From positions 124,001 to 188,000 of the forward strand of contig NZ_FXTE01000003.1 of NCBI RefSeq assembly GCF_900182615.1: a stretch of 64,000 nucleotides of DNA, in the 5' to 3' direction. Shown piece by piece: positions 45,788 to 54,420 of this stretch. The stretch is from Ruegeria faecimaris. GTDB lineage: Bacteria > Pseudomonadota > Alphaproteobacteria > Rhodobacterales > Rhodobacteraceae. The number at the start of each line of letters is the position of its first letter. The first letter of the stretch is position 1. Below the pieces are notes generated by a model. It saw only the letters and a program-made list of their open reading frames with translations. It made no database searches and had not been told where the DNA came from. Position numbers and translations under genes: made by a program.

Positions 45788-47800
45788 TTATGCTGCCTCG
45801 TTACTAAGATCTTTCAGGATATCGCCGAGGATATCGTCGCGGGATTTCTGAGGGGCCAGCCCCTCCATCAGCGCTGCACTGCGACCGGGGTCCTTTTCGG
45901 CCGAGGCCGAAATGTTCAACAGAGTCTCCTTTTGCTCGCGCATAAAGTCGGAAAGGGCGGCGCGGACATTTTCAAGAACTGCTGCAATCTGGTTTTCTTC
46001 GATATCCTTGGTGATCGAATTCGCCTCTGATGTGATCAGGCGCGTATAATCCGCCGCATAGGCCTCGAAACCATTGCGGCGTTGCCACCAGCGGCGCCAC
46101 CATGTACTTTGCAAGTCCAGGGCAATCGTGCGTCCGATACCCAGTGGAGGTGGTACCCGCGGGACGATTGGTGCCTCGATGCTGAACTCTCCCAGATGGT
46201 TGCCCAGCAGGCTTTGATACAACGCTTCGATGTCAGCGGCTGCCGCTGAATACAACGCACCAACTTCTTTGCGCATCGACCGGGCAAAGCTAAAATAGGC
46301 CGCTTTTTGCAAGGTCCGCAGCCCGGCAGGATCGTACTGCCACGTTCCTTGCTCGCCATTTTGCTCAAGATGCGCGATCAGAGAATCGGTGGCACGTTTG
46401 ACAAAGTTGGCTTCGGCCGAGTTTAGACGCTCAAGCACTTTCGCGCGCAAGGAAGCAGTAAGCTCAGCGGCCTTCTTTTCATATTCTGCGTTGACCTCGG
46501 CCACGGCGTCTTCGGGTGCTACCCCGTTCAGCTCTCGCACGATCCCTTCGCTGTCGGATAGTTTTTTGGCCACGGCGGTCGCCCGGATCTGACTGGCGAT
46601 GTTACGCGCCCGGTGGCGTACACGGTCCAGAAGTCGAGTTCCTGCGCCTTCGGCAATGCGTTCATTCATCGCCAGCAATAGGTCGGGCAAACCGGACAAC
46701 GCCCAAATCTTGTCCAGTGACGGGGCTTGATCGCCAAACCCGGCCGCCAGATAGAACGTGTTAAGGGCTTTCCGGGATTCCTCAGACAGAATATCGGGAT
46801 TGCCAGTTATCGCGGCCTCGGCCCACAGAGCGCTGCCGAACACGACACTTGCCTTGGTGTCGATATTGTTCTGTTTCAGCGTGTCCAGAATCCGATCCCG
46901 AATCTCAGGAACCTGGGTGACCGGATCTGCAAGTTCGTCAATTCGGTTAACGAACAGGATAATCTGACGATTTTCGAACTGAGCGATGATCCGCATCAGC
47001 GCCATGTCCATTGTGGTCAGAGCCTGACTGGCTGCAAGAACCACAATGCAGACTTCGGACCCGCGCAGGCTGCGCAGGGTGATCTGTTCACGCACCATAA
47101 ACGTATCGTTTACACCCGGTGTGTCGCACAGCTTGAGGGAAATTGGGTACTGGGGGATGTCCATGTACAGCTCAGCCGACTTTGTCACATCCGCAAAACG
47201 ACCGGTCTTGGGGTTGATGTCCGGGTCGTCTTCATCACCCAGACACACATACCTTTGGATCAGTTCCTCATCGAAATAGTCGTATTGATGGCTTTGCCCC
47301 AGAATCAAGTCGAAATGCTTACCCAGTCGTTCCTCGGACTTAGCTTTCATTTCGCCGATCTGACGGCGGATATCGTCCATTTCATCGTCGGCGCCGGCCC
47401 GATTGGCCAGCTCTCCCAGCCGGCCGCCGCCAACCATCAGATTGTCCCATTCCTCTTGTTCGAAGAAAGTGAACCGGGATTTTGTATCACCCTGGGTTCT
47501 GGTGTTGATGTTCAGCGTGGTAACCACAGAGGTCCAGGGGTTCACATCCGAAGGCAGCAGGGCAGGGCGTGCGGACAGAATGTTCACAAGCGAAGATTTT
47601 CCCGCCTTGACCTGACCGACCAGCGTGACGCTGGCAGTGAAATTCTCCATGCGTGTCTTGAGCGTCGCAAGACGTGCCGAGGAGCGCGCGTCCGCCACCT
47701 CTGTCAGTTGGTCAATCTGTGTCGTCAATGCCGACATGGCCGAAGTCATTGGGGTCAGCGCTTCGTTTCCAACAGACAAAAGATGATCGTTACGCGCCAT
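45788..47800 (-). CDS. Dynamin-like large GTPase
   Basis: 670 residues. P-loop GQVKAGKS (62-69), LPSDVNPWTSVVTTL switch I, G3 CDTPGVNDTFM, G4 NRIDEL. The helical C-terminal 350 residues include a basic WWRRWWQRRNGFEAY stretch near residue 580 that could insert in membrane. It is the paralog of the 680-aa protein. Its start is three bases from the stop of the small upstream gene. Bacterial dynamin-like proteins typically act in pairs to remodel or protect membranes. Confidence 0.87.
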   Translation of the reverse strand: MARNDHLLSVGNEALTPMTSAMSALTTQIDQLTEVADARSSARLATLKTRMENFTASVTLVGQVKAGKSSLVNILSARPALLPSDVNPWTSVVTTLNINTRTQGDTKSRFTFFEQEEWDNLMVGGGRLGELANRAGADDEMDDIRRQIGEMKAKSEERLGKHFDLILGQSHQYDYFDEELIQRYVCLGDEDDPDINPKTGRFADVTKSAELYMDIPQYPISLKLCDTPGVNDTFMVREQITLRSLRGSEVCIVVLAASQALTTMDMALMRIIAQFENRQIILFVNRIDELADPVTQVPEIRDRILDTLKQNNIDTKASVVFGSALWAEAAITGNPDILSEESRKALNTFYLAAGFGDQAPSLDKIWALSGLPDLLLAMNERIAEGAGTRLLDRVRHRARNIASQIRATAVAKKLSDSEGIVRELNGVAPEDAVAEVNAEYEKKAAELTASLRAKVLERLNSAEANFVKRATDSLIAHLEQNGEQGTWQYDPAGLRTLQKAAYFSFARSMRKEVGALYSAAAADIEALYQSLLGNHLGEFSIEAPIVPRVPPPLGIGRTIALDLQSTWWRRWWQRRNGFEAYAADYTRLITSEANSITKDIEENQIAAVLENVRAALSDFMREQKETLLNISASAEKDPGRSAALMEGLAPQKSRDDILGDILKDLSNEAA

Positions 47801-47802
47801 GG

Positions 47803-48285
47803 TTAGCCTCCGGTTCCTGTAGCGGCGATATGAGGTTCGATCTGCCCGTGAGGTGCGCTGGTCAGCGTATCGATCCGGGCGATCAGGTTCAGGGCGTTGC
47901 CCAAAATTGCGGCTTCGGCGCTTGGTGTGATCGATTCATATGCGCGGGCATCGGCCAGCACTTCGATCGAGCTGAAGCAGTCGCTATTTTCCAGGCACGC
48001 AACACTGCGCCCTGTTGGGAAACCCTGGGATTTGACCTCGGGCAGAGGCATTCGAGAATTGGCAAGCAAATAATGCCCGCCAGAATGCGTGCGCAGCGAG
48101 ATGCCAAACCCGGTATTCGGGTGTTCGCGATTCAGGGTTTTGAGTTCACCAAGAAAACTTTCGCGTGCAAGACCAATCGCGTCTTGCTCGGCAGATGCAG
48201 AGTTCATCATGTTGGTCACGGTAAAGACCCTTGTACTGGAGTTGAGCGAACGAACTGGTAAGACGCCCGAAGGCAAAAGACTCAT
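47803..48285 (-). CDS. Unknown small protein heading the GTPase operon
   Basis: About 160 residues, no family recognised. After a 30-residue N-terminus comes a helix (EQDAIGLARESFLGELKTL), strands (GFGISLRTHSGGHYLLA), a cysteine pair in VACLENSDCFSS, and a C-terminal helix (EAAILGNALNLIARIDTL). Size and order of elements are not unlike a Roadblock fold, but this is weak. ATG 48285 is chosen because AAAGGAG precedes it (close spacing); ATG 48303 and ATG 48210 are alternatives. It precedes the 670-aa GTPase by two bases. Confidence 0.6.
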   Translation of the reverse strand: MSLLPSGVLPVRSLNSSTRVFTVTNMMNSASAEQDAIGLARESFLGELKTLNREHPNTGFGISLRTHSGGHYLLANSRMPLPEVKSQGFPTGRSVACLENSDCFSSIEVLADARAYESITPSAEAAILGNALNLIARIDTLTSAPHGQIEPHIAATGTGG

Positions 48286-48949
48286 TAACTCCTTTCCACC
48301 CATCAACTACTGGCAAGGCGGTCTTATTTTGACGCGAATAAGATTTTTTGGCGTTTGAATTGTGGCGCAAGTATGGCTGCGGACTTGCCCGGGCCCACTA
48401 CTAAACTAAAAAGCGTATAAAAATATGAGCATATTGGCTGAAGTTCACAGCCTGCCAAATTTGATAGCTGGTCTCCAAATGGGGTGTAACTATTTATTAA
48501 ATTATAGTTTTACATACATGTGGTCAGCTCCATATTTGGCAAAATCTTGTCATGAGACAGAATCTATCGCCCAAACAAAGTGCGCTTTCGGGAAAGGCAA
48601 CAACAACACGGCACAACGTGAGGGTGTTTAAATTTGGCAGGTTCATCAATGGTGAATTTTAACAGGACGCTAGGTTTCACATAGTCATATTTTGGGTCTG
48701 CCTGGTCTACGAGATTTCTGTTTTAGGCGGCGTCAGGCAAAGCTTGGTCAGCTGCAAGCCCATTGGCCTTTCCGGTCGATGTGCTCGTGCGGTCTTTCAT
48801 ATGTTTTCGGGTCGTGTGGTGCCTCTAAGCAGAGGTTGGGTTTGTTCTGAAACGGGCATCAATATTCTTCGTGTAAACTACAATTTCCCTCTCGCACTCG
48901 TTCAAAAGCTTTGCTATTGAGCGGCATTCCGGCAGCAGCTGCTGGTCGT
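48286..48949. other. Intergenic region between GTPase operon and tRNA-Leu
   Basis: About 660 bp, AT-rich in 48400-48530. No convincing coding sequence on either strand. It should hold the promoter of the GTPase operon (minus) and of the tRNA (plus). Confidence 0.5.
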
Positions 48950-49034
48950 GCGGGTGTGGCGAAATTGGTAGACGCACCAGATTTAGGTTCTGGCGCCGCA
49001 AGGCGTGGGGGTTCAAGTCCCTCCACCCGCACCA
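48950..49034 (+). tRNA. tRNA-Leu (anticodon TAG)
   Basis: Acceptor arms GCGGGTG (48950-48956) and CACCCGC (49024-49030) pair perfectly. The anticodon stem CCAGA/TCTGG encloses loop TTTAGGT with anticodon TAG. A long variable arm (class II tRNA) and T-loop GTTCAAGTC follow. Discriminator A and CCA are encoded. Reads CUA and other CUN leucine codons. Confidence 0.97.
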
Positions 49035-49546
49035 TAGTTCTGTGTATTGCATTGATTATATTTTATAAATTAGACCCAATAGAGCAACTTTCCCGATTGC
49101 CCTGGGACCTTCGCACGAAAGAAGACGCGCTTCTGACAGCTTTTCGAGACATTTTGGGTTTGTCGGATCACCTTAATGGCGAGACTGCGATTCCAACAAA
49201 AACAGCTACTTAGAGTTTTGAATTTTTGAGACTCCAGAATCCGCGATTTTCTAACCGAACAATTAACAAGCAGTCCTTCATTCAACGCGCAGAGAACGAC
49301 TGCAATGAGCCCAACCCAGTCATCGCGGTTTCTCGCTGCGCGGGCTCGCAGCGCGAAAATCGCTGCACGTGCGCAGAGACCAACGCTGTTTCGCAGAAGG
49401 AAAACCGGCCATTGATATACCGAGCAGCGAGATTTTGTCAGCCACTAGGGTGAAACTCTCGCTGGCTGTTACCGTCGACAGAGATGGCTCAGAATTGTAC
49501 CAGTTCTGCGCTTAGGTACGGTCAAAACATTGTATTCCCTGTTATG

Positions 49547-49578
49547 GATCGGGAACGCAGGCCAATCCGTTCCCGATC
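49547..49578. repeat. Perfect inverted repeat (hairpin)
   Basis: GATCGGGAACG (49547-49557) and CGTTCCCGATC (49568-49578) form an 11-bp stem with a ten-base loop. No T-run follows. It could be a terminator remnant, operator or RNA element. Confidence 0.6.
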
Positions 49579-49594
49579 AGGTGAGGCAGGTCGT

Positions 49595-49708
49595 GTAGCA
49601 TGAAAGATGCTTCGCGCTGCCGGAAGCCGTTCTTCGACACTCACTTCGAGATGGGGGACTCTGAGACCCTGGGGTCGCAACCGAACAGCGGCAGCAGTTT
49701 CATGCTAC
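49595..49708. repeat. Nested inverted repeats, 114 bp
   Basis: Outer arms GTAGCATGAAA (49595-49605) and TTTCATGCTAC (49698-49708) match over 11 bp. Inner arms GCTGCCG (49616-49622) and CGGCAGC (49689-49695) match over 7 bp in the same nesting. This could fold as one long RNA or be a small non-autonomous repeat element. Confidence 0.55.
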
Positions 49709-49789
49709 GAGCCAAATCTGCCACATACTGTTTTAGTTGAATAGCGAAATTGCTTCATGCATTATATTTGAAAATCGAATAGATACCCC

Positions 49790-50653
49790 ATGGATATTGA
49801 ACTCGCACGAACATTTCTGGCGATTGTCGAAACGGGCAGTTTTCTGGAGGCTGCCAACAAGGTTTACGTCACGCAATCAACAGTGAGCATGCGTATTCGG
49901 TCGCTCGAACAACAACTTGGACGACCAGTATTCGAGCGCGGAAAATCAGGTGCTACACTTACTCCGGCCGGGCACCGCTTTCACAAGCATGCGCAGGCCC
50001 TTGTCAGATGCTGGACACAGGCCCGGATCGACGCCTCCCTGCCTGATGCTGTGGAAGCTGCTCTGGAAATCGGTGCCGTGCCCAGCTTGTGGGATGGGTT
50101 TCTGATCGACACGATGCCAGAGTTGATGCAAGCGTTTCCGAATGTGGCGGTTCACGGGTCTACGGTTTCAACTGAAACATTGCTAAGCCAAACGACTGCG
50201 GGCGCTCTGGATTTGGCCGTAATGTATGATCCACGGAACACAGTCGGGCTGACCGCAATGCAGTTGTTCGAGGATGACTTTGTACTCGTGAGCAGCGATT
50301 TCGATACATCGCGAAACCTATTTGAAGAAAACTATGTTCTAATCGACTGGGGGCCTGAATTCCGAGCCGATCACTTGCTGAACTTTCCGGGAATTCCGAC
50401 GCCAATGTTGCAGCTTGGTATTGGCACTCTCGGCCTGAACTACTTGAAAGCCCAGCCTAGCGCCGGATATTTCCCGTGGCGGGTTGTTGCGCAGGAAGTC
50501 GAAACCGGTTGGTTGAGGGTGATTGAGGATGCTCCTCGGTTTGCTTATGCCGCCTATGCCGTTTTTGCAGACGATGATCCTGAAAGCCTCCCCTGCAAGG
50601 CCGCCCAGCTATTGAGTGCCTTTGCAAAAGAACAGTTTCCCGTCACGGCCTGA
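49790..50653 (+). CDS. LysR-family transcriptional regulator
   Basis: 287 residues. N-terminal winged HTH: LARTFLAIVETGSFLEAANKV then YVTQSTVSMRIRSLEQQLG and VFERGKSGATLTPAG, the classic LTTR DNA-binding domain. The remainder is the effector-binding periplasmic-protein-like fold. No divergent target gene sits next to it (upstream is the non-coding region and tRNA), so its regulon is not apparent. Confidence 0.93.
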   Translation: MDIELARTFLAIVETGSFLEAANKVYVTQSTVSMRIRSLEQQLGRPVFERGKSGATLTPAGHRFHKHAQALVRCWTQARIDASLPDAVEAALEIGAVPSLWDGFLIDTMPELMQAFPNVAVHGSTVSTETLLSQTTAGALDLAVMYDPRNTVGLTAMQLFEDDFVLVSSDFDTSRNLFEENYVLIDWGPEFRADHLLNFPGIPTPMLQLGIGTLGLNYLKAQPSAGYFPWRVVAQEVETGWLRVIEDAPRFAYAAYAVFADDDPESLPCKAAQLLSAFAKEQFPVTA

Positions 50654-50695
50654 GATAGCGGACTACTCGCAGCTTACCATGTAGAAGGCGAATTT

Positions 50696-50839
50696 TCAGT
50701 TTTCGGAAGCCTCCAGGGCTTCGGTTGCTGCGGGTTGCATTTTGCCAGACTCGAACATTAGACCTGCAGTAATCCCGACCATCAAAACGCCGCCCATGAT
50801 GGCCCAGTACCTCCAACCAAAAGACCTGTGCAAACGCAT
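50696..50839 (-). CDS. Small single-span membrane protein
   Basis: 47 residues from ATG 50839, with GGAGAG four bases upstream as a good ribosome site. A basic N-terminus precedes one membrane helix (YWAIMGGVLMVGITAGLMF, about 10-29) and a short acidic tail. The open frame continues upstream to 50944 but without an SD. No family recognised; converges with the LysR gene. Confidence 0.5.
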   Translation of the reverse strand: MRLHRSFGWRYWAIMGGVLMVGITAGLMFESGKMQPAATEALEASEN

Positions 50840-51055
50840 TTTTCTCTCCACGGTCGTCCATCGAGACCAGAACAGTATAAGGAGGGATAGAAATCTGCCA
50901 AATCGTGGGGACTGACCCTCAAAGAGGCAATATACTGAAAACAAACATCTATTCAGATCGTCGATAACATGGTTGAGAAAAAATCATAAGGTTTTGCACT
51001 CCGAAAACGAACATTGATCTCCTAAACTAACGAAGTGGAGGGAAAGGAGGAATCG

Positions 51056-51325
51056 ATGGATAGGCGCTGGGTAAATCGCGTTACCGAACATATAAGGCGT
51101 TTCATTGCGTCACAACGGTTCGGGGTCGTGAAGCGCTCGGTAGCAAAACAGCAGGATTTGCAAATCTCACAAGATTGGGACGATGCCGCCGAGATATGGG
51201 ACCCGTCCGAATTCGACCCGGAAAAAGAAAACCGGGAACGACGTTTGCGCCCAAGCGATTACGAATGGGACACAACCGGCGAACTTCCTTGGCGCGGGCA
51301 CAATCACCGATTCAAAGGAGGCTGA
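51056..51325 (+). CDS. Unknown small soluble protein
   Basis: 89 residues. ATG 51056 has the very strong SD AAAGGAGGAAT. The N-terminal third is basic; the rest is acidic and rich in Trp, Asp, Glu and Arg with no hydrophobic core segment. It resembles small conserved alphaproteobacterial proteins of unknown role. No operon partner is apparent. Confidence 0.6.
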   Translation: MDRRWVNRVTEHIRRFIASQRFGVVKRSVAKQQDLQISQDWDDAAEIWDPSEFDPEKENRERRLRPSDYEWDTTGELPWRGHNHRFKGG

Positions 51326-51575
51326 GGGAAATCCAAGGCCTGAACATTGGATATTACAGTCACAGGTGACGCAATACTCGCGTCCCTTGATCCTGCATCG
51401 TTTACCGTTTGGGATCCGAGAGCGCCGAAGGTGAATTCCCACTCCGGATAGCACGACCGAAAACACTTGAGATTGTGGAAAAAATTACGTCGCTTTCGGC
51501 CTCTTAGGTCGAAAACAGCGCAGCGCCTTCTGTGTGTTTTGGCAAAATTCAGTACCAATCAAAATGGTGTACAGA

Positions 51576-52127
51576 ATGCTGGAAGTTCATTCGATTCCCG
51601 GTGCATTTACCGCGCGGGAATGTGAGCAAATTGTTGCTGCATCACAAAAAGCCCCGGCGAACGAGGCTCTGCTTGTCGGGCAAAACAAGGATCACAATCT
51701 GCGCAGAGCGGATGTGACTTGGCTGGACGACGTCGACGGCTCTGATTGGGTGATGTCACGCCTGATCAATCTGGTTCGTCGCTCCAACACCAGCAAGTTT
51801 GACTTCGATCTTCGCGAATTCGCGGAAAGCCCGCAGATTGCATGCTACAAAGCATCAGATGGTGGTCATTTTGCGTGGCATTCCGATATTGGCGACGGGC
51901 CCGTTGCCCGAAAAAGAAAGCTGTCTATGGTCGTACAGCTCAGCAAACCCGGGATGTACGACGGCGGTGACTTGGAGATTATGCCGGGTGCTTATGCTGT
52001 AACGGCCAGCCGCCATCAGGGGAGCGCGACCATCTTTCCAAGCTTTTTGTTGCATCAAGTGACACCGGTTGAGAATGGTGATCGGTATTCGTTGACGGTC
52101 TGGGCACATGGCCCGGCGTTTCGGTGA
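51576..52127 (+). CDS. 2-oxoglutarate/Fe(II)-dependent dioxygenase (PKHD/P4H type)
   Basis: About 183 residues, complete for a minimal double-stranded beta-helix oxygenase. The iron ligands are His and Asp in FAWHSDIGDG and the distal His in FLLHQVTPV; the 2OG-binding Arg is in DRYSLTVWAHG. KLSMVVQLSKPGMYDGGDLEI is typical of PKHD-type hydroxylases. In-frame starts GTG 51534 and ATG 51564 also exist; none has a clear SD. Substrate unknown. Confidence 0.85.
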   Translation: MLEVHSIPGAFTARECEQIVAASQKAPANEALLVGQNKDHNLRRADVTWLDDVDGSDWVMSRLINLVRRSNTSKFDFDLREFAESPQIACYKASDGGHFAWHSDIGDGPVARKRKLSMVVQLSKPGMYDGGDLEIMPGAYAVTASRHQGSATIFPSFLLHQVTPVENGDRYSLTVWAHGPAFR

Positions 52128-52174
52128 TGATGTCATCCGTAGACTGGCATTAACTCGTGCTCAAAATGAACTCA

Positions 52175-53539
52175 TCAGATCAAAAGCGGCATCATTGCCG
52201 TCGCGAGGCTCAGAACAAGGAAGAACCCTGCCATGTCGGTGATAGTCGTCAGCAAAGGGCCGCTGGCGACCGCAGGGTCCTGGCCGATGCGCTTCAACAA
52301 CAAAGGCAAAACACCACCGATTGACACAGCGATGATTGTATTGAGCCCAAGCGCCCCGCCGATCACCAAACCCAGAAACGGATTGCCTTTCCACATCCAG
52401 GCAACGACGCCGATCAGAAGCCCCAGAACGAACCCGTTGATCACCCCGACCGACACTTCTTTGAACCAGACACGCATTGCATCAATCGGTCGGGCAAGGC
52501 CGAGGGACAGTTCGCGCATGCTGACGGCGACGGCCTGATTGCCCGAGCAGCCGCTCATGTCTGACACCATCGGCAGGAACACTGCAAGCGCGATTACTGC
52601 GGCAAGGGTTTGTTCATAGGCGGCGATTACGCTGGCCGCGATCACATTGAGAACAATGTTGGCCGAGAGCCATTGAAGCCGTCGCCTCGCCCGAAGCGGC
52701 AGTGGCATCGACCGAAGCTCATCGCCGAAAACACCCTGGCGTTTCAGGCTGGACGATTCCGCGCGTTTCAGCAGAGCTTCATCGACGGCAGACCTGGAGA
52801 CTACGCCCACCAAATGCCCATCCGCCTCAACGACCGGCAATCCAAGAAACGGGTTTTCATCGAACAGGTCTTCCAGTTTCTCCAGCGGCATGTTGGCTTG
52901 GACGGTAATTGGCGGCACCATGATATCGGTCAAACGCGCGCTTCGGCGAGTGGACACGAGGCTGCGTAATGAGACCACGCCAATTGGAGTGCCATTTGAG
53001 TTTAGTACGTAGGGATGCTGGCCCCGATACCGTTCGAGGTCATATTCTTCGTTGGCGAACCGCCTGAGCACTCTTCCCACTGTATCGGTCTCGGAAAACG
53101 TGAAGGCTTCTGCAACCATGAGGCCGCCCGCGACATCGTCCTCGTACTCGACCAAACGACGAACATCTGCGGCGTCTTCGGGGTCCATCCGAGTAAGGAT
53201 CGCCTCCGCATCCGCGTCCTCAAGCTCTCCGATGACATCGGCCTGTACATCAGAATCCAGCTCTTCGATAACCTCTGCGGCCTGCTCCGACCCCATGCGC
53301 TCGACAAGATCGACCGCCAGCGCATTCGGCGCCTCTTCGACAAGTTCGGCAGCCAGCTCCGGTGGCAGCAACGACAGTGCGACGCTCCGCTGTTCTACCG
53401 GCAGATTGAGTAACTCACGCAATGCATCGCTCAACGGAAGCGGATCAAGCAGGTTGGCGAGCTCCGCCCCGTCACGCTCTGACAAAGCCTGCTGCAACTT
53501 CATTTCCAATTCCCTTGGGAAAGTATCTGTGTCGCTCAT
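52175..53539 (-). CDS. mgtE: Magnesium transporter MgtE
   Basis: About 454 residues, full domain set: N-terminal superhelical Mg-sensing domain (LLPPELAAELVEEAP, LDSDVQADVIGELEDADAEAIL), two CBS domains (about 140-265: RGQHPYVLNSNGTPIGVVSL, NPFLGLPVVEADGHLVGVVS), and five C-terminal membrane helices with FLPMVSDMSGCSGNQA and the pore-region RPIDAMRVW. It forms a dimeric Mg2+ channel gated by cytoplasmic Mg2+. The start at 53539 has AGAAGAG upstream. It is divergent from a 92-aa gene across a palindromic region. Confidence 0.95.
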   Translation of the reverse strand: MSDTDTFPRELEMKLQQALSERDGAELANLLDPLPLSDALRELLNLPVEQRSVALSLLPPELAAELVEEAPNALAVDLVERMGSEQAAEVIEELDSDVQADVIGELEDADAEAILTRMDPEDAADVRRLVEYEDDVAGGLMVAEAFTFSETDTVGRVLRRFANEEYDLERYRGQHPYVLNSNGTPIGVVSLRSLVSTRRSARLTDIMVPPITVQANMPLEKLEDLFDENPFLGLPVVEADGHLVGVVSRSAVDEALLKRAESSSLKRQGVFGDELRSMPLPLRARRRLQWLSANIVLNVIAASVIAAYEQTLAAVIALAVFLPMVSDMSGCSGNQAVAVSMRELSLGLARPIDAMRVWFKEVSVGVINGFVLGLLIGVVAWMWKGNPFLGLVIGGALGLNTIIAVSIGGVLPLLLKRIGQDPAVASGPLLTTITDMAGFFLVLSLATAMMPLLI

Positions 53540-53591
53540 ATTCTCTTCTTTGGTGTGGATTCTGGCCAATGCTGGACTTATAGCAGAATTT

Positions 53592-53632
53592 TTTTACCTA
53601 TAGACAAATAAAAATTGCCAATATAGGTAAAA
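53592..53632. promoter_or_regulatory. Inverted repeat in mgtE divergent promoter
   Basis: TTTTACCTATA (53592-53602) and TATAGGTAAAA (53622-53632) are perfect 11-bp arms with a 19-base spacer. The right arm ends three bases before the ATG of the 92-aa gene and includes its likely SD (AGG), so it may be an operator or an RNA hairpin that hides the ribosome site. Confidence 0.6.
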
Positions 53633-53635
53633 GTC

Positions 53636-53914
53636 ATGCATGAAAATGACTGGATATCTATTACCGCCGTACGTCTGGCCGAACTTTACGATCAGGACTT
53701 TGGCGGCAAGCCAAATGGACGTTATCGAATTCCGGATAAGCTCTTGCGCCGGATTGCAGGGCGCAGGCGATTATACGAAACAGACATCCGCGCATTGTCG
53801 GTCTCGCTTTTCGAACTTGGGTACGTGTTAATCGATATGGACACATTTTATGTCGTGATGAGCGCTAATTCGTTTGTGAACTACAGGCGCGCCAACGATG
53901 ACTGCGTAGAGTAG
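53636..53914 (+). CDS. Unknown 92-residue protein
   Basis: 92 residues, soluble, basic middle (PNGRYRIPDKLLRRIAGRRRLYETDI) and a C-terminal half with alternating hydrophobics. A helix-turn-helix-like arrangement is possible but not convincing. Its ATG sits directly on the inverted repeat, and it lies five bases ahead of the retropepsin-like gene, so it may be an autoregulator or the first gene of the RimK operon. Confidence 0.6.
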   Translation: MHENDWISITAVRLAELYDQDFGGKPNGRYRIPDKLLRRIAGRRRLYETDIRALSVSLFELGYVLIDMDTFYVVMSANSFVNYRRANDDCVE

Positions 53915-53919
53915 ATGCT

Positions 53920-54420
53920 ATGGTGAAGCGTGTTGCACACCCAGAAATCATAGGTTGGCGCGAACGTATCAGCCTGCCCGACTTCGGAATAGAGAATATC
54001 CCGGCCAAGATAGACACCGGCGCAAGAACCGCAGCACTCCATGCTGTGGACCAAACCGTGTTCGAGATTGACGGCGAACGATGGGTCGAGTTCATGATAC
54101 CAGTCCAAAACCGCCGGTCGCCAAATCGCGTACGCACGCAGGTTGTCGACGAGCGCGAGATCAAGAATACCGGTGGTGTCCCTGAACGTCGACTGATCGT
54201 GAGAACGCAGCTTTTGCTTGGGCGACATCGCTGGCAGATCGACGTCTCTCTGGCCAACCGTGCGAAGATGGAATTTGACCTGATCCTAGGCCGCACCGCT
54301 ATTCGCAGGCGGGGGATTCTTGTCGATCCGGGTCACTCCTATCTGCTGGGTTCCGGTAAAGCTCCAACAGGGATCAAAAAGAAATTAAGAAGCAGGGACC
54401 CGGAGGTACAACGCCCGTGA
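53920..54420 (+). CDS. RimB-like retropepsin-fold protein (ATP-dependent zinc protease family)
   Basis: 166 residues. [16 protein letters not shown] carries the DTGA motif of retropepsin-like aspartic proteases, and [20 protein letters not shown] is typical of this family, named zinc protease in databases and RimB where linked to RimK. In the known RimABK set, RimB trims glutamate tails that RimK adds. The stop overlaps the rimK ATG-type GTG by four bases. Confidence 0.87.
   Translation: MVKRVAHPEIIGWRERISLPDFGIENIPAKIDTGARTAALHAVDQTVFEIDGERWVEFMIPVQNRRSPNRVRTQVVDEREIKNTGGVPERRLIVRTQLLLGRHRWQIDVSLANRAKMEFDLILGRTAIRRRGILVDPGHSYLLGSGKAPTGIKKKLRSRDPEVQRP

Larger units (their letters stand above)
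49035..49789. other. 755-bp non-coding region downstream of tRNA-Leu
   Basis: No supportable gene. It contains two strong inverted repeats, described separately. On the minus strand, 49740 down to 49545 reads as two short same-frame peptides broken by one stop, which may be a decayed gene. No integrase or repeat of the tRNA 3' end was found, so an integration scar is not shown. Confidence 0.4.

Noticed and set aside
46727..47806. 359-codon plus-strand frame
   Set aside because: Antisense shadow of the 670-aa GTPase.
48911..49213. 100-codon frame spanning the tRNA
   Set aside because: It crosses the tRNA-Leu gene and is not a protein gene.
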